From an uncultured Algibacter sp. (GTDB lineage Bacteria; Bacteroidota; Bacteroidia; Flavobacteriales; Flavobacteriaceae): a stretch of 64,000 bases of DNA. The notes under the pieces were generated by a model. The model did no database searches, had not been told where the DNA came from, and was given only the letters and a program-made list of their open reading frames with translations. Position 1 is the stretch's first letter; each line of letters starts with the position of its first letter. The position numbers and the translations under genes were made by a program. The stretch is from assembly GCF_947495675.1 (NCBI RefSeq), contig NZ_CANLZX010000001.1, positions 248,001 to 312,000 on the forward strand. Reading direction: 5' to 3'. Shown in pieces: positions 8,071 to 19,824 of the stretch.

Positions 8071-9066
8071 TTAAAACGCATAATCAAATGGAAGTAATTC
8101 CCCAATACGTTGACTTCCCATTACTCCTGTAAAACGAATTTTAGTAACGTTGTTAAAGTTTCCATAAACATCAATTAAAATGTTAGGTGTTAAAAACTCA
8201 ATAGTTGATTGTTCTATTTTATTGTAAATTATATCAACAGGCTGATTTAATGATACTTTTTTAATTTTTGAGTTATTTTTGTAATCCATTATGAAAAAAT
8301 TCCATGGATTAACTTTTAAATTCTTCAGAAATATTTCATATTTTTTGTCCTCTAATTCTTCAGAGTATAAAGCACGCATAAATTCTAATCGAGAGCCTGA
8401 ATAAGCTTTTTCTCTGTTTTTAAGAGTCTTTTTTTCAATATCAGATTTTAGATTTTTAAAAAAACTATTGCCAACAAATCTTACTGACTTTGTATCATAA
8501 ATATCTTTGTCAAAATAAATTTCAAAAAAAGTTAAATCATATTCCACCAAATATTGTAATGCTAAATTTTGAATACGAATAGGTCCTTTTGCATATGCTG
8601 TTAACTTTTTAGCTTTTTTATAGTAACGAATAATTATATCATCTTCATTTAAAATTTTACAAGAATTTCCAAAACGAGAAAACCCTAAAAATTCTTTTCT
8701 AAATAACCTGAGTTTTTGTTTTCTTGTTAAACCATCATTAGCATTAATAACGACCTCTTTTAATGTTTGTTTTGCTTCTTTAAGTAAAATGGTGACGTTA
8801 TTTACGTTTCTGTAATCTTCAATTATTTGTTTTTCATATCCTAGATAAGATATTATTAATGGCGATTGTAAGGCATTTGAGTATTGAATAGAAAATTGGC
8901 CATTAGCATTAGTTATAACGCCTATTGATGTATTGTCAAAATATACGGTTGCTGTTTCTAGAGGTTTATTAGTTAATGCGTCTAGAACGACCCCATTAAA
9001 GGTCTGTGATATGCCTTTAAAGCCTAAAAATAAAAATGCTAAAACAACTAATGATTTTGGTGTCAT
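8071..9066 (-). CDS. Secreted CarboxypepD_reg-like domain protein
   Basis: 331 residues. It has a cleavable signal peptide (about 1-20, ending GISQ), then a carboxypeptidase-regulatory beta-sandwich (about 23-105: GVVLDALTNKPLETATVYFD, then YLGYEKQII). The remaining 220 residues form a domain I do not recognise. It is not a TonB receptor, because there is no plug or barrel. Its ATG overlaps the stop of the upstream acyltransferase gene (ATGA, 9063-9066), which implies translational coupling and perhaps a shared role in the outer membrane. Confidence 0.7.
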   Translation of the reverse strand: MTPKSLVVLAFLFLGFKGISQTFNGVVLDALTNKPLETATVYFDNTSIGVITNANGQFSIQYSNALQSPLIISYLGYEKQIIEDYRNVNNVTILLKEAKQTLKEVVINANDGLTRKQKLRLFRKEFLGFSRFGNSCKILNEDDIIIRYYKKAKKLTAYAKGPIRIQNLALQYLVEYDLTFFEIYFDKDIYDTKSVRFVGNSFFKNLKSDIEKKTLKNREKAYSGSRLEFMRALYSEELEDKKYEIFLKNLKVNPWNFFIMDYKNNSKIKKVSLNQPVDIIYNKIEQSTIEFLTPNILIDVYGNFNNVTKIRFTGVMGSQRIGELLPFDYAF

Positions 9067-10886
9067 TGTTTTCCAAAAAGCTTGCTTTCCAATTCAGCTT
9101 GAAACTCTTCCATTACTGGTTTTACAGTACTTTCGGGTAAGTCGGCAATGCGAATATACATTAAGCCATCAACCGAGTTATTAAACAGAGGGTCTACATT
9201 AAATGCTACCAAGCGGGCATTTTGCTTTATATATTTTTTAAGTAGAACAGGTAAACGCAATGCACCTGGTTCAATTTCATCTATAAATTTATCAAACTTG
9301 TTTAAATCGGCTTCGGCCTCATCAAAAACAAAGTCTTTATCGGCATCTTTTAACTTTACTTTAAATTCTTTTTTTGGATGCACATATTGAGCAATATAAG
9401 GGTCGTAGTAATGCGATTTCATAAACTCAACCATTAATGATTTTGAGAAGTTTGAAAACTGATTACTAATACTTACACCTCCAATTAAATATTTATGTTC
9501 TGGGTATCTTAAAGTTGTATGTACAATACCTTTCCAAAGTAAAAATAAAGGCATAGGCTTTTGTTGATATTCTTTTATGATGAAAGCCCGTCCCATTTCT
9601 ATAGATTGACTCATCATTTTGTATAATTCGGGTTCAAACCTAAATAAATCTTGTAAATAAAAACCATCTATACCATAACGCTCAAAAATTTTGGAGCCTA
9701 ACCCCATTCTGTATGCGCCTGCTAGTACTTTATTTGCGTTATCCCATAAAAACATATGGTGGTAGTAATTATCAAAATCATCTAAATCAATAGCCTCATT
9801 AGTGCCTTCTCCAACTTCTCTAAAGGTAATTTCTCTTAAACGGCCAATTTCTCGAAGAATATTAGGTATGTTAGTTGCTTGAGCTAAAAACACTTCATAA
9901 TTTTTACTTTCAAGAAGTCTTGAGTCATTTTTTCTTAAAGCATCAACTTCATCAACCATTAAACCATTATCAACAGGAGTAACAATATTTTTAGGAGGTT
10001 TAGGTGTTTTTAAGGTTGATGATATATTATCTAAAATTTTTGATTTTTCTTCAAAAGCATTTGCTAACATATAGGTTTTACGACGTAAAAAATCTGTAAA
10101 ATCATCAAGCGCTCCATGTTCTTTTTGATCGTTTACAGAAATAGGTTTCCCAATTCTTACTTTTATTGTTCGTCGCTTTTGTGTTAATAACTCAGAAGGT
10201 AATTTGGCTGTTCTAAAAGTGTCACTAATTTTAGAAAGCTTATAAAATAATTTACTGTTTTTAGCATGAAAATAAATTGGCACTACAGGAACTTCAGCCT
10301 TTTTAACTAATTTCATAGCAGCTTCTTCCCATGGCCTATCTACTACCAGTTTTCCATCTCGATATGTAGAAACTTCTCCAGCTGGAAAAATACCTAACGG
10401 ATGGCCATCTCTTACATGTAAAATTGCATTTTTAAAACCTGCGATGCTTGACTTTACATCTTTCCTGTCTTCAAAAGGATTAACAGGCATTATGTATGGT
10501 TTTAATGGTTCAATCCTATGAAGCAAAAAGTTTGCTATAATTTTAAAATCTTTGCGTTGTTCAAGCATTAATTTTAAAAGTAAAATACCATCTATTCCTC
10601 CAAGGGGGTGGTTTGATATGGTAATATAAGCGCCATCTTTTGGTAAACGTTTTAAATCTTCTTCAGGAATTTCAAATTTAATTTGAAAATCATCTAAAAT
10701 AGCATCTAAAAATGCTAAATCATTTAAGTGCTTATTGCGTTTATATATTTTATTTAAAGTCGATATTTTAAGAACTTTCATTAAAAGCCAACCTATAAAA
10801 GTGCCAATAAAGCCATATTTATCTAATTGAATAGCTTTAGCAACTTCTTTTGCATTAACTAACCCTATGTCTTCTTGTTTACTCAT
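9063..10886 (-). CDS. OlsF-like bifunctional acyltransferase (PlsC-type + GNAT-type)
   Basis: 607 residues in two halves. Residues about 20-290 are a PlsC/lysophospholipid acyltransferase domain with TISNHPLGGIDGILLL (catalytic His-Asp motif) and LGIFPAGEVSTYRDG. Residues about 310-600 are an acyl-ACP-dependent GNAT N-acyltransferase domain (EIGRLREITFREVGEGTNEA, then FLLWKGIVHTTLRYPEHKYL). This order and length match OlsF-type enzymes, which make ornithine or related amino-acid lipids by N- then O-acylation. Such phosphate-free lipids are common in flavobacteria. The amino-acid substrate cannot be read. It is followed, with a 4-bp overlap, by the gene at 8071. Confidence 0.75.
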   Translation of the reverse strand: MSKQEDIGLVNAKEVAKAIQLDKYGFIGTFIGWLLMKVLKISTLNKIYKRNKHLNDLAFLDAILDDFQIKFEIPEEDLKRLPKDGAYITISNHPLGGIDGILLLKLMLEQRKDFKIIANFLLHRIEPLKPYIMPVNPFEDRKDVKSSIAGFKNAILHVRDGHPLGIFPAGEVSTYRDGKLVVDRPWEEAAMKLVKKAEVPVVPIYFHAKNSKLFYKLSKISDTFRTAKLPSELLTQKRRTIKVRIGKPISVNDQKEHGALDDFTDFLRRKTYMLANAFEEKSKILDNISSTLKTPKPPKNIVTPVDNGLMVDEVDALRKNDSRLLESKNYEVFLAQATNIPNILREIGRLREITFREVGEGTNEAIDLDDFDNYYHHMFLWDNANKVLAGAYRMGLGSKIFERYGIDGFYLQDLFRFEPELYKMMSQSIEMGRAFIIKEYQQKPMPLFLLWKGIVHTTLRYPEHKYLIGGVSISNQFSNFSKSLMVEFMKSHYYDPYIAQYVHPKKEFKVKLKDADKDFVFDEAEADLNKFDKFIDEIEPGALRLPVLLKKYIKQNARLVAFNVDPLFNNSVDGLMYIRIADLPESTVKPVMEEFQAELESKLFGKQ

Positions 10887-10909
10887 GTGTGTAAATGTAG
10901 TAAATAAAA

Positions 10910-12160
10910 CTATTTAGTTACTATTTGAATGGTTTCTTGTGTTAGTTGTTTTAATAGTATGGTTTTACCACTTTCTATTTTACTAATTGCTGCTTTATTA
11001 TAATGTCTAATGGTATATAATGATACATTTTTATTACAAGTTACTTTAAATTTTGCTTTTAAGTTTTGCAAAAGTATATCAAGATTATTATAAATATTAT
11101 CGACACAAACCGAAAAGCTAATTGCTGAATTTTGAATTACAGCTACTTTCATTTTGTATTGATGTAAAAGATTAAAAATTTCGCTAATATTTTCTTCTAC
11201 TATATATGAAAAATCTAATGAAGACAATGAAATTAATACTTGATTCTTCTTAACAATAAAACAAGGAACCATAGGCTCTAAAGTTACATTTTTACCTATT
11301 TGTGTTCCTGGTGCTTCTGGGTTTAAAAAGGATTTAACATACAAAGGTATTTCTTTACCCTGTAAGGGCTGTAAAGTTTTAGGATGTATTACTGATGCAC
11401 CATAAAAAGCTAATTCTATGGCTTCATGGTAAGAAATTTTATTTAAAAGTTGTGTGTTTTCAAAATAACGTGGGTCGGCATTTAAAATTCCTGGCACGTC
11501 TTTCCAAATAGTAACGTTATTCGAGTTTAAACAATAGGCATAAATTGCAGCAGTATAATCGCTGCCTTCTCTACCAAGTGTTGTTGTAAAATTATTTTCA
11601 TCACTTCCTAAGAAACCTTGGGTAATATTTAAAATGGTAGTATTAAAATTTGATGAAATTAAACGTTGTGTTTCTTTCCAATTAACATTAGCACTTCTAT
11701 AATAATTGTCCGTTTTAATTTGAGTTCTAACATCTATCCAGTTATTTTTCAACCCAATAGAATTTAAATATTCACTAATTATAGTTGTTGATACAAGTTC
11801 TCCATAACCTATTGTTTGGTCATAAACAAAATTATAATCTGGAGATTTATTTGTTTTTAAAAAATTACTTAACTCCTCAAATAAATTAGTTGCTTTTTTA
11901 AAAGCTATGTGATTTACATCATCAAATAAGTCTAGTAAAATTTCATTGTGATATTTTATTACGTCTTGTAGTGAACTTTGAAGTTCTGTATTATTTTCAA
12001 AATAATTTTTTATTACTAGCTCTAGTGCATTTGTGGTTTTACCCATAGCAGATACTACAATAAGAGTGTTTTTGTAACCAGCTTTTTTTAATACAGTTAC
12101 TAAATTTTTTACTCCGTTTGCGTCTTTTACTGAAGCTCCACCAAACTTAAATATTTGCAT
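10910..12160 (-). CDS. Aspartate kinase
   Basis: 416 residues, monofunctional aspartokinase. N-terminal KFGGASVKDANGVKN binds ATP. TTLGREGSDYTAAIYAY is the aspartate/phosphate-binding signature. WKDVPGILNADPR follows, and the last 120 residues form ACT-type regulatory modules. It catalyses the first step toward lysine, threonine and methionine. The ATG overlaps the stop of the GNAT gene upstream (TAATG), so the two are translationally coupled. The ACT half is quite divergent, so which end product inhibits it cannot be predicted. Confidence 0.88.
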   Translation of the reverse strand: MQIFKFGGASVKDANGVKNLVTVLKKAGYKNTLIVVSAMGKTTNALELVIKNYFENNTELQSSLQDVIKYHNEILLDLFDDVNHIAFKKATNLFEELSNFLKTNKSPDYNFVYDQTIGYGELVSTTIISEYLNSIGLKNNWIDVRTQIKTDNYYRSANVNWKETQRLISSNFNTTILNITQGFLGSDENNFTTTLGREGSDYTAAIYAYCLNSNNVTIWKDVPGILNADPRYFENTQLLNKISYHEAIELAFYGASVIHPKTLQPLQGKEIPLYVKSFLNPEAPGTQIGKNVTLEPMVPCFIVKKNQVLISLSSLDFSYIVEENISEIFNLLHQYKMKVAVIQNSAISFSVCVDNIYNNLDILLQNLKAKFKVTCNKNVSLYTIRHYNKAAISKIESGKTILLKQLTQETIQIVTK

Positions 12161-12639
12161 TATAAATTTGCTACATAATTATTAATACCTGTTTCGTCTA
12201 GCCAAACAACATCCCAATCACGTAATACTTTTGCACCTTTCTTTTCATAAAAAGTTATAGCTTTTTCATTCCAATCTATAACTTCCCAATTAATACGCTT
12301 AACACCTAAATCATGGCCATACTTAACAACTTCATCTAATAGTGCAGTACCTAAACCTGTGCCTCGCATAGCTTTGCTTACAATTAAATCTTCAAGGTGA
12401 ATAATTTTTCCTTTCCACGACGAATAGCGATTGTATATTAATGCGATACCTTCAATTTTCGATTTAACTTCTGCTACGAAACAATGAAATGCTGGATGTT
12501 CACTAAATCCATCTTTTTGTAAATCTTCAACAGTAACCTCAACAGCTTCTGGTTCTTTTTCAAAAATAGCCAGTTCATTAATTAAATGAAGAACTTGTGG
12601 CATATCCTTTTTTTCAGCGTTTCTAATAGTAAATTCCAT
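12160..12639 (-). CDS. GNAT family N-acetyltransferase
   Basis: 159 residues from the ATG at 12639 (a TTG 9 bp further upstream is less likely). A single GNAT domain: TIRNAEKKDMPQVLHLINEL opens it, EDLIVSKAMRGTGLGTALL is the acetyl-CoA pyrophosphate loop, and WEVIDWNEKAITFYEKKGA closes it. The EDL...WNxxA pattern resembles the diamine (spermidine/spermine-type) acetyltransferase group, but the substrate is not established. It overlaps the aspartate kinase start by one base. Confidence 0.8.
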   Translation of the reverse strand: MEFTIRNAEKKDMPQVLHLINELAIFEKEPEAVEVTVEDLQKDGFSEHPAFHCFVAEVKSKIEGIALIYNRYSSWKGKIIHLEDLIVSKAMRGTGLGTALLDEVVKYGHDLGVKRINWEVIDWNEKAITFYEKKGAKVLRDWDVVWLDETGINNYVANL

Positions 12640-12760
12640 AATTATCAATTAATATGTCAAATATAGTTCAAAGTTGATTATTTAAAAGCATTTTAATACA
12701 CCGAAAACGATGTAGTTTGTTAAAATTTATAGATATTTGTAGGAAACAAAATCAATATCT

Positions 12761-13765
12761 ATGGCTCAAAAACTGCAAACCTTAGGAGAATTTATTATAG
12801 AAAATCAATCATCATTTCAATATTCTTCGGGTGAATTATCAAGTCTAATAAATTCTATTCGTTTAGCTGCGAAAGTTGTAAATCATGAAGTAAATAAAGC
12901 TGGTTTAGTTGATATAATTGGTGCGGCAGGTGACACTAACATACAAGGCGAAGATCAACAAAAACTAGATGTTTATGCTAACGATAAATTTATTCAAACC
13001 CTTACAAATAGAAATATAGTTTGTGGTATTGCTAGTGAAGAGGAAGATGATTTTATTTGTATAAATAGCCAAGATGAAAACCATCAAAATAAATATATAG
13101 TTTTAATTGATCCATTAGATGGTTCTTCAAATATAGATGTAAATGTTTCTGTTGGTACTATTTTTTCTATTTATAGACGAATTACACCAGTTGGTACTCC
13201 AGTTCAGCTTGAAGATTTCTTGCAAAAAGGTAGTGAGCAAGTTGCAGCAGGTTATGTTGTTTATGGCACTTCAACTATGTTAGTTTACACTACAGGTGAT
13301 GGTGTTAACGGATTTACATTAAATCCAGCTATTGGCTCATTCTATTTGTCACACCCAAGAATGGAATTTCCAGTAGATGGTAATATCTATTCTGTTAATG
13401 AAGGAAATTATTTTGATTTCCCACAAGGGATTAAAAATTATATTAAATATTGCCAAAAGGAAGAAGATGATAGACCTTATACTTCAAGATATATTGGGTC
13501 TTTAGTTTCAGATTTTCATAGGAATATGATTAAAGGTGGTATTTATATGTACCCTCAAGGGTCTAAAAATCCTAAAGGTAAATTACGTTTATTATATGAA
13601 TGTAATCCAATGGCGTATTTAGCAGAACAAGCTAATGGTATTGCTAGTGATGGATTTAAAAGAATTATGGATATTCAACCTACAGAATTACATCAACGTG
13701 TACCATTTATTTGCGGTAGTAAAAATATGGTTGAAAAAGCTGAAGAGTTTATGCGGAATGCATAA
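12761..13765 (+). CDS. fbp: Class I fructose-1,6-bisphosphatase
   Basis: 334 residues, normal length. It carries the metal-binding signature [19 protein letters not shown] and the substrate-binding [15 protein letters not shown]. It hydrolyses fructose-1,6-bisphosphate to fructose-6-phosphate in gluconeogenesis, in the cytoplasm. The gene is single, divergent from the GNAT/aspartate kinase pair and convergent with gltD. A strong bidirectional terminator separates it from gltD. Confidence 0.95.
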   Translation: MAQKLQTLGEFIIENQSSFQYSSGELSSLINSIRLAAKVVNHEVNKAGLVDIIGAAGDTNIQGEDQQKLDVYANDKFIQTLTNRNIVCGIASEEEDDFICINSQDENHQNKYIVLIDPLDGSSNIDVNVSVGTIFSIYRRITPVGTPVQLEDFLQKGSEQVAAGYVVYGTSTMLVYTTGDGVNGFTLNPAIGSFYLSHPRMEFPVDGNIYSVNEGNYFDFPQGIKNYIKYCQKEEDDRPYTSRYIGSLVSDFHRNMIKGGIYMYPQGSKNPKGKLRLLYECNPMAYLAEQANGIASDGFKRIMDIQPTELHQRVPFICGSKNMVEKAEEFMRNA

Positions 13766-13781
13766 TTTAAAATTATATAAA

Positions 13782-13813
13782 AAAAAATGCGAACTTTTCA
13801 GTTCGCATTTTTT
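13782..13813. terminator. Bidirectional terminator between fbp and gltD
   Basis: A 13-bp perfect stem (AAAAAATGCGAAC / GTTCGCATTTTTT) with a 6-nt loop gives a T-run on both strands. It lies between the convergent fbp and gltD genes. Confidence 0.85.
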
Positions 13814-13832
13814 ATACACTAATTTATTAATA

Positions 13833-15296
13833 TTACATAGCAACTAAATCACCAGTAACATCTTTAGAAGGTAAATTTGATTTACCCATTAAATACAAAT
13901 CAACTTGTCTTGCAGCTTCTCTACCTTCAGAAATAGCCCAAACAATTAAAGATTGACCACGGCGCATATCTCCAGCAACAAAAATATTTGACACATTAGT
14001 TTGATACTTACCATATTCAGCTTTGTAGTTAGAGCGTGCATCTGTTTTAATTCCTAATTTATCAGCTAGTGTGCTTTCAGGACCTGTAAAACCTAATGCT
14101 AGCAACGCTAAATCGCAAGGCCAAGTTTTTTCGGTACCTTCAATCTCTATTAATTGTGGTCGCTGACCAGGAACCATTTTCCATTCTACATTAACCGTTT
14201 TTAGTGCAGTTAACTTTCCGTCTTTATCTTTTACAAATTCTTTTGTGTTGATTAACCAGTTACGTTCAACACCTTCTTGATGAGAAGATGATGTCTTTAA
14301 CTTTAATGGCCAAAAAGGCCAAGGCGTAGTTGGAGAACGATGACCAGGTGGTTTAGGCATAATTTCAAAATTAACTACCGATTTTGCTCCATGACGGTTT
14401 GATGTTCCAATACAATCTGAACCAGTATCACCACCACCAATCACAATAACATTTTTATCAGTAGCCATAACTTGGTTCTCTACCTTTTTACCAAATAACA
14501 CTTTTGTTTGTTGTGTTAAGAAATCCATAGCTTGTACAACACCATCAGCATCTATGCCTGGTGTTGGTAAGCTTCTTCTTTCAGTCGCACCACCACAAAG
14601 TACTATTGAGTCAAAAGATTTTAATGCTTCAACATCATAGTTAACACCAACATTTACATTGGTTTTAAATACAATGCCTTCGGCTTCAAGTATTTTAATA
14701 CGACGGTCTATAATTTCTTTTTCCATTTTGAAATTTGGAATCCCATAACGTAATAAACCTCCAACCTCATCATCACGTTCAAAAACTGTAACCGTATGTC
14801 CGGCTCTATTTAATTGTTGTGCAGCAGCTAAACCTGCAGGCCCAGAACCAACAATGGCTATAGTTTTGCCTGTTCTTGTTTTAGGTGGCTGAGGTTTAAT
14901 CCAACCTTCTTTAAAGGCACGTTCAACAATATTTTTTTCAATATTTTCTATTGAAACAGGGTCTTCAATGATTCCTAATACACATGCTTGTTCACACGGT
15001 GCAGGACATAATCGACCTGTAAACTCAGGAAAGTTATTTGTTGAATGTAGTATCCATGAGGCTTTTTGCCACTCACCTTGATGTACCATATGATTAAAAT
15101 CAGGAATTAGATTTCCTAATGGACAACCACTATGGCAAAACGGTATACCGCAATCCATGCAACGCGACCCTTGTTTTGTTATTTCTTCCTCAGAAAGAGG
15201 TTGAGTAAATTCTTTATAATGCTTTATACGATCTTCTACAGGTTTGTAGCTCTCATCTTGTCTTTCAAATTCTTTAAATCCAGTTACTTTTCCCAT
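13833..15296 (-). CDS. gltD: Glutamate synthase, small (beta) subunit
   Basis: 487 residues. The N-terminal iron-sulfur region has MDCGIPFCHSGCPLGN and CPAPCEQACVLG. The FAD-binding motif is VGSGPAGLAAAQQLNRAGH (about residue 150) and the NADPH-binding motif is IVIGGGDTGSDCIGTSNRHG region (about 285). It passes electrons from NADPH to the GltB subunit. The start lies 4 bp after the gltB stop, so gltB-gltD are cotranscribed in the usual order on the - strand. Confidence 0.95.
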   Translation of the reverse strand: MGKVTGFKEFERQDESYKPVEDRIKHYKEFTQPLSEEEITKQGSRCMDCGIPFCHSGCPLGNLIPDFNHMVHQGEWQKASWILHSTNNFPEFTGRLCPAPCEQACVLGIIEDPVSIENIEKNIVERAFKEGWIKPQPPKTRTGKTIAIVGSGPAGLAAAQQLNRAGHTVTVFERDDEVGGLLRYGIPNFKMEKEIIDRRIKILEAEGIVFKTNVNVGVNYDVEALKSFDSIVLCGGATERRSLPTPGIDADGVVQAMDFLTQQTKVLFGKKVENQVMATDKNVIVIGGGDTGSDCIGTSNRHGAKSVVNFEIMPKPPGHRSPTTPWPFWPLKLKTSSSHQEGVERNWLINTKEFVKDKDGKLTALKTVNVEWKMVPGQRPQLIEIEGTEKTWPCDLALLALGFTGPESTLADKLGIKTDARSNYKAEYGKYQTNVSNIFVAGDMRRGQSLIVWAISEGREAARQVDLYLMGKSNLPSKDVTGDLVAM

Positions 15297-15300
15297 GACA

Positions 15301-18300
15301 CTATGCTATTGTTAATTCTTCTACCATTTGTTCTTCTGTCTCTAAGCGTTTTAATGCACGTTTGTATTCGATTGGCATCACTTTTACAAAATTACCAAGA
15401 CTTGAATCCCAGTCTGCTAACAGTTTCTTACCAAGATTACTATCAGTGTAAAGTGTATGTTTTTCAATATTTTGTTTTAAATCATTTGCATCCTCACTTG
15501 TAATATCTTCAAACTCTATGGTTTCAGTATTACAAAGTCCGTTTACAAATTTATTTTCAGGGTCGTAAACATAAGCAATACCGCCACTCATACCTGCGGC
15601 AAAGTTTCTGCCCGTTTTACCGAGTACAACTACTTTTCCACCTGTCATGTATTCACAGCAATGATCTCCAACACCTTCAACTACTGTTGTAGCTCCAGAG
15701 TTTCTAACAGCAAAACGTTCACCTGCAATTCCATTTATATAAGCTTCACCGGCAACAGCACCAAACAAGCAAACATTACCAATTATAATATTGTTTTCTG
15801 CTATAAAATCTGCTTTAACTGGTTTTTTAACAATTAATTTAGCGCCAGATAAACCTTTACCTAAATAATCGTTAGTATTTCCTTCTAAAGTAAATGTTAG
15901 TCCATGTGCTCCAAAAGCTCCAAAACTTTGCCCTGCAGAACCTGTAAAATTAATATTTAGGGTGTCTTCTGGTAAACCAAGGTGTCCGTAAATTTTTGAT
16001 ATCTCATTACTTACTATGGCACCAACTGTACGGTCTACATTTTTTATTGGATAAGCAAGAGTCATTTTTTCTTTACGGTATAAAGCTCTATGTGAATCTT
16101 TTAATATTGTAAAGTCTAAAACGTTTTCTAAATTATGGTCTTGTGCTTCTGTATTTCTAACTGTAAGTTGTCTATAAGCAGTAGGTCTATGTAATATACT
16201 AGATAAGTCTAATCCTTTAGCTTTATAATGTTTAATTGCTTTATTGGCATTTATTTTGTGCGTTTGCCCAACCATTTCAGATAAAGTTCTAAAACCTAAC
16301 TGAGCCATAATACCTCTTAATTCTTCAGCAATATAATAGAAGAAGTTAATAACGTGTTCTGGAGTTCCTTTAAAGTTTTTACGTAATTCTTTATCTTGAG
16401 TTGCTATACCTACTGGACAGGTGTTTAAATGACATTTACGCATCATAATACATCCAGAAGCTACTAACGGTGCTGTTGCAAATCCAAATTCTTCTGCACC
16501 TAACAAAGCAGCAATAGCAACATCACGACCTGTTTTTAATTGGCCATCGCATTCTACTACAATCCTACTTCTTAAGTTATTTAATACTAAGGTTTGTTGC
16601 GCTTCTGATAAACCAAGTTCCCAAGGTAGTCCAGCATGTTTAAGTGACGTTAAAGGGGAAGCACCTGTTCCACCATCATATCCAGATATTAATACCACAT
16701 CTGCTTTAGCTTTAGCAACACCTGCTGCAATAGTACCAACACCAACTTCCGATACTAATTTTACATTAATTCTAGCTTCACGATTTGCATTCTTTAAATC
16801 GAAAATTAATTGTGCTAAATCTTCAATTGAATAAATGTCGTGATGTGGTGGTGGAGAAATTAATCCAACAAAAGGTGTTGAGTTTCTAGCTGAAGCAATC
16901 CATGGTAAAACCTTTTCGCCAGGTAATTGTCCGCCTTCACCAGGTTTTGCACCTTGAGCCATTTTAATTTGAATCTCTTTCGCATTTGTTAAGTAATGCG
17001 AAGTCACTCCAAAACGACCAGAAGCTACTTGTTTAATAGCAGAGTTACGACTATCTCCATTTATATCTTTTTGAAAACGTTTTCTGTCTTCTCCACCTTC
17101 ACCAGAATTAGATTTACCTCCAATCCTGTTCATTGCTATGGCTAAATTCTCATGAGCTTCGCGAGAGATAGAACCGTAAGACATGGCTCCAGTTTTAAAC
17201 TTTTTTACAATCTCTGTCCATGGTTCAACTTCTTCTAAAGGAATAGGGTCTAAGTTATCAAACTCAAATAAACCACGTATAGTCATTAAGTTTTCAGATT
17301 GTTCGTTTATTGCTTTTGCATAAACATCATAACTTGCTTGGTCACTTAATCTTACAGCTTGTTGTAATTTTGATACTGTAGTAGGGTTAAATAAGTGTCG
17401 TTCTCCATTACGTCTCCATCTGTAATCACCACCAATATTTAATCCTAGGTTTTTATCAATTGAATTATCTGGATAGGCTTGTTTATAGCGTTGATCAATT
17501 TCTTTTTCAATCTCATATAATCCAATACCTTCAATTCTTGAGGCTGTATATGGGAAGTATTTTTCAACAAATTGAGAATTGAAACCTACAATTTCGAAAA
17601 TTTGAGAACCTCTATACGAGTGTAGCGTAGAGATTCCAATTTTGTTCATCACTTTTAAAATACCTTTTCCTATAGCTTTGTTAAAATTATCAACTGCTTT
17701 TTGCTCGTCCATACCAGTAATGAAGCCGTCTTTAACTTGCATTCTAATAATTTCATTAACCATGTATGGGTTAATGGCACTAGCACCATAACCAAATAAG
17801 GTTGCAAAATGATGTGGTTCACGAGGTTCTGCAGATTCAATTATAATATCAAAATAAGAACGTTTACGCAATCTGTTTAATTGATGATTTACGTACGAAC
17901 ATGCTAATAATGCAGGTATCGGTGCAAAATCTTTATTTACACCTCTATCTGAAAGAATTATAATATTTGTTTTTCTTTCTAAAGCTTTTTCAATTTGAAT
18001 GATTATGTCGTCAAGTGCATTTTCTAAACCATTCATCCCTTGAATTTTTGGATAAAGCATTTGAATAGTTTCAGTTTTGAAACCTTCAATATCTATGGTT
18101 CTAATTTTTTCTAAATCTGCATTTGAGATAACGGGATTCTGAATTCTTAGTTTTCTACATTGTCTTTCTGTAATACTAAAAATATTTCTGTCTTTACCTA
18201 GATTTAAACTAATGTCTGTAACAATTTCTTCGCGAATACCATCTAACGGTGGGTTTGTAACTTGTGCGAATAATTGTTTAAAATAATTTGATATTAATTG

Positions 18301-19815
18301 TGGTCTATCAGATAAAACAGCTAATGGTGTGTCAATTCCCATAGATCCTAAAGCTTCTTTCCCAACAATAGCCATTGGGGTAATTACTTCTTGTATATCT
18401 TCAAACGTATAATTAAATAAACGTTGTCGGGTTTTAATATCAATAGTTTCTATTGGACAAGTTTCACTAGTATAAGGTACATTTTTTAAGTGTAAACGTG
18501 TTTTGTCTAACCATTCTTTATATGGTCTTTCTGAAACTATTTTACTTTTTATTTCTTCATCTTCAATAATGCGTCCTTCATTCATATCTACCAAGAACAT
18601 TTTTCCTGGTTCTAGTCTACCGTGTTCTTTTACATCTTCTGGTGCAACTTCTACCACACCAATTTCTGATGACATGATTAGTTTTCCGCTTTTGGTAATT
18701 GTATATCTAGAAGGTCTTAATCCATTTCTATCAAGTAATGCACCAACATAATCACCATCAGTAAAAGGTACAGATGCTGGTCCATCCCAAGGCTCCATGA
18801 TACAAGCATTGTACTCGTAAAAAGCTTTACGCTCATCAGACATGGTAGCATGTTTTTCCCAGGCTTCAGGAATCATCATCATCATAATTTCTGGTAATGA
18901 TCGTCCTGTATGAGTTAATAACTCGACCACCATATCCATAGAAGCAGAATCTGATTTACCAGGTAAAATTATTGGAAATAACTTATCTATTTGTGGTCCA
19001 AAAACATCACTTTTCATGATCTCTTCACGTACACGCATTCTACTTACATTACCACGAAGGGTGTTAATTTCTCCATTTTGACACATGTGACGAAATGGTT
19101 GAGCCAATTCCCATGTAGGCATTGTGTTTGTAGAGAAGCGCTGGTGTACTAAGGCCAAACGTGTAACTAAATCTATTTGTTGTAAATCTGTATAATATGG
19201 CCCAATATCTTCAGGCATAATAATACCTTTATATATTAAAGTTGTTGTTGATAAACTAGGCACGTAAAAATAACCACTTTCAGAAATTTTAGAGTTTCTA
19301 ATAGCGTGTTCTGTTATTTTTCTAGCAGCGTATAATTTAGCTTTAAAAGTAGCCTCATCAATAGTTTCAGTTTTACCAATAAATAGTTGTTCTATATTAG
19401 GCTCCGAAGCTAATGCAATTGGTCCTAGTTGTGTAGAATCTACAGGTACTTTACGCCATCCTAAAATGGTAAGTCCTTGCGCTTCAACTTCCTTTTCAAA
19501 GGTTGTTTTACAAAAAACATATTGATTGTCTACCTTAGGTAAAAATACCATACCAACGGCATATGCTCTTTGCTCAGGAATTTCGAAATCACAAACGCGT
19601 TTAAAATAGTCGTGTGGGATATCGATAAGCAATCCAGCACCATCACCAGTTTTTCCATCTGCACTTACACCACCACGGTGCTCTAATTTTACAAGAATTT
19701 CTAATGCATCATGAATAATTTGATTTGTTCTCTCTCCTTTAAGATTACAAATAAAACCAGCACCACAGTTCTCGTGTTCAAATTCTGGTAAATAAAGTCC
19801 TTGTTTCTTAATCAT
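15301..19815 (-). CDS. gltB: Glutamate synthase, large (alpha) subunit
   Basis: About 1504 residues. The N-terminal Ntn amidotransferase has its nucleophile Cys in [11 protein letters not shown] after a short propeptide. The central and FMN-binding TIM-barrel synthase domain contains [18 protein letters not shown] and the 3Fe-4S ligands in [19 protein letters not shown]. The C-terminal GXGXG beta-helix follows. Glutamine plus 2-oxoglutarate gives two glutamates. The ATG at 19815 gives the family-typical [17 protein letters not shown]; an ATG at 19824 three codons earlier is the alternative. The 512-bp upstream region is shared with the porin-amt genes. Confidence 0.95.
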   Translation of the reverse strand: MIKKQGLYLPEFEHENCGAGFICNLKGERTNQIIHDALEILVKLEHRGGVSADGKTGDGAGLLIDIPHDYFKRVCDFEIPEQRAYAVGMVFLPKVDNQYVFCKTTFEKEVEAQGLTILGWRKVPVDSTQLGPIALASEPNIEQLFIGKTETIDEATFKAKLYAARKITEHAIRNSKISESGYFYVPSLSTTTLIYKGIIMPEDIGPYYTDLQQIDLVTRLALVHQRFSTNTMPTWELAQPFRHMCQNGEINTLRGNVSRMRVREEIMKSDVFGPQIDKLFPIILPGKSDSASMDMVVELLTHTGRSLPEIMMMMIPEAWEKHATMSDERKAFYEYNACIMEPWDGPASVPFTDGDYVGALLDRNGLRPSRYTITKSGKLIMSSEIGVVEVAPEDVKEHGRLEPGKMFLVDMNEGRIIEDEEIKSKIVSERPYKEWLDKTRLHLKNVPYTSETCPIETIDIKTRQRLFNYTFEDIQEVITPMAIVGKEALGSMGIDTPLAVLSDRPQLISNYFKQLFAQVTNPPLDGIREEIVTDISLNLGKDRNIFSITERQCRKLRIQNPVISNADLEKIRTIDIEGFKTETIQMLYPKIQGMNGLENALDDIIIQIEKALERKTNIIILSDRGVNKDFAPIPALLACSYVNHQLNRLRKRSYFDIIIESAEPREPHHFATLFGYGASAINPYMVNEIIRMQVKDGFITGMDEQKAVDNFNKAIGKGILKVMNKIGISTLHSYRGSQIFEIVGFNSQFVEKYFPYTASRIEGIGLYEIEKEIDQRYKQAYPDNSIDKNLGLNIGGDYRWRRNGERHLFNPTTVSKLQQAVRLSDQASYDVYAKAINEQSENLMTIRGLFEFDNLDPIPLEEVEPWTEIVKKFKTGAMSYGSISREAHENLAIAMNRIGGKSNSGEGGEDRKRFQKDINGDSRNSAIKQVASGRFGVTSHYLTNAKEIQIKMAQGAKPGEGGQLPGEKVLPWIASARNSTPFVGLISPPPHHDIYSIEDLAQLIFDLKNANREARINVKLVSEVGVGTIAAGVAKAKADVVLISGYDGGTGASPLTSLKHAGLPWELGLSEAQQTLVLNNLRSRIVVECDGQLKTGRDVAIAALLGAEEFGFATAPLVASGCIMMRKCHLNTCPVGIATQDKELRKNFKGTPEHVINFFYYIAEELRGIMAQLGFRTLSEMVGQTHKINANKAIKHYKAKGLDLSSILHRPTAYRQLTVRNTEAQDHNLENVLDFTILKDSHRALYRKEKMTLAYPIKNVDRTVGAIVSNEISKIYGHLGLPEDTLNINFTGSAGQSFGAFGAHGLTFTLEGNTNDYLGKGLSGAKLIVKKPVKADFIAENNIIIGNVCLFGAVAGEAYINGIAGERFAVRNSGATTVVEGVGDHCCEYMTGGKVVVLGKTGRNFAAGMSGGIAYVYDPENKFVNGLCNTETIEFEDITSEDANDLKQNIEKHTLYTDSNLGKKLLADWDSSLGNFVKVMPIEYKRALKRLETEEQMVEELTIA

Positions 19816-19824
19816 AGTCAACAT

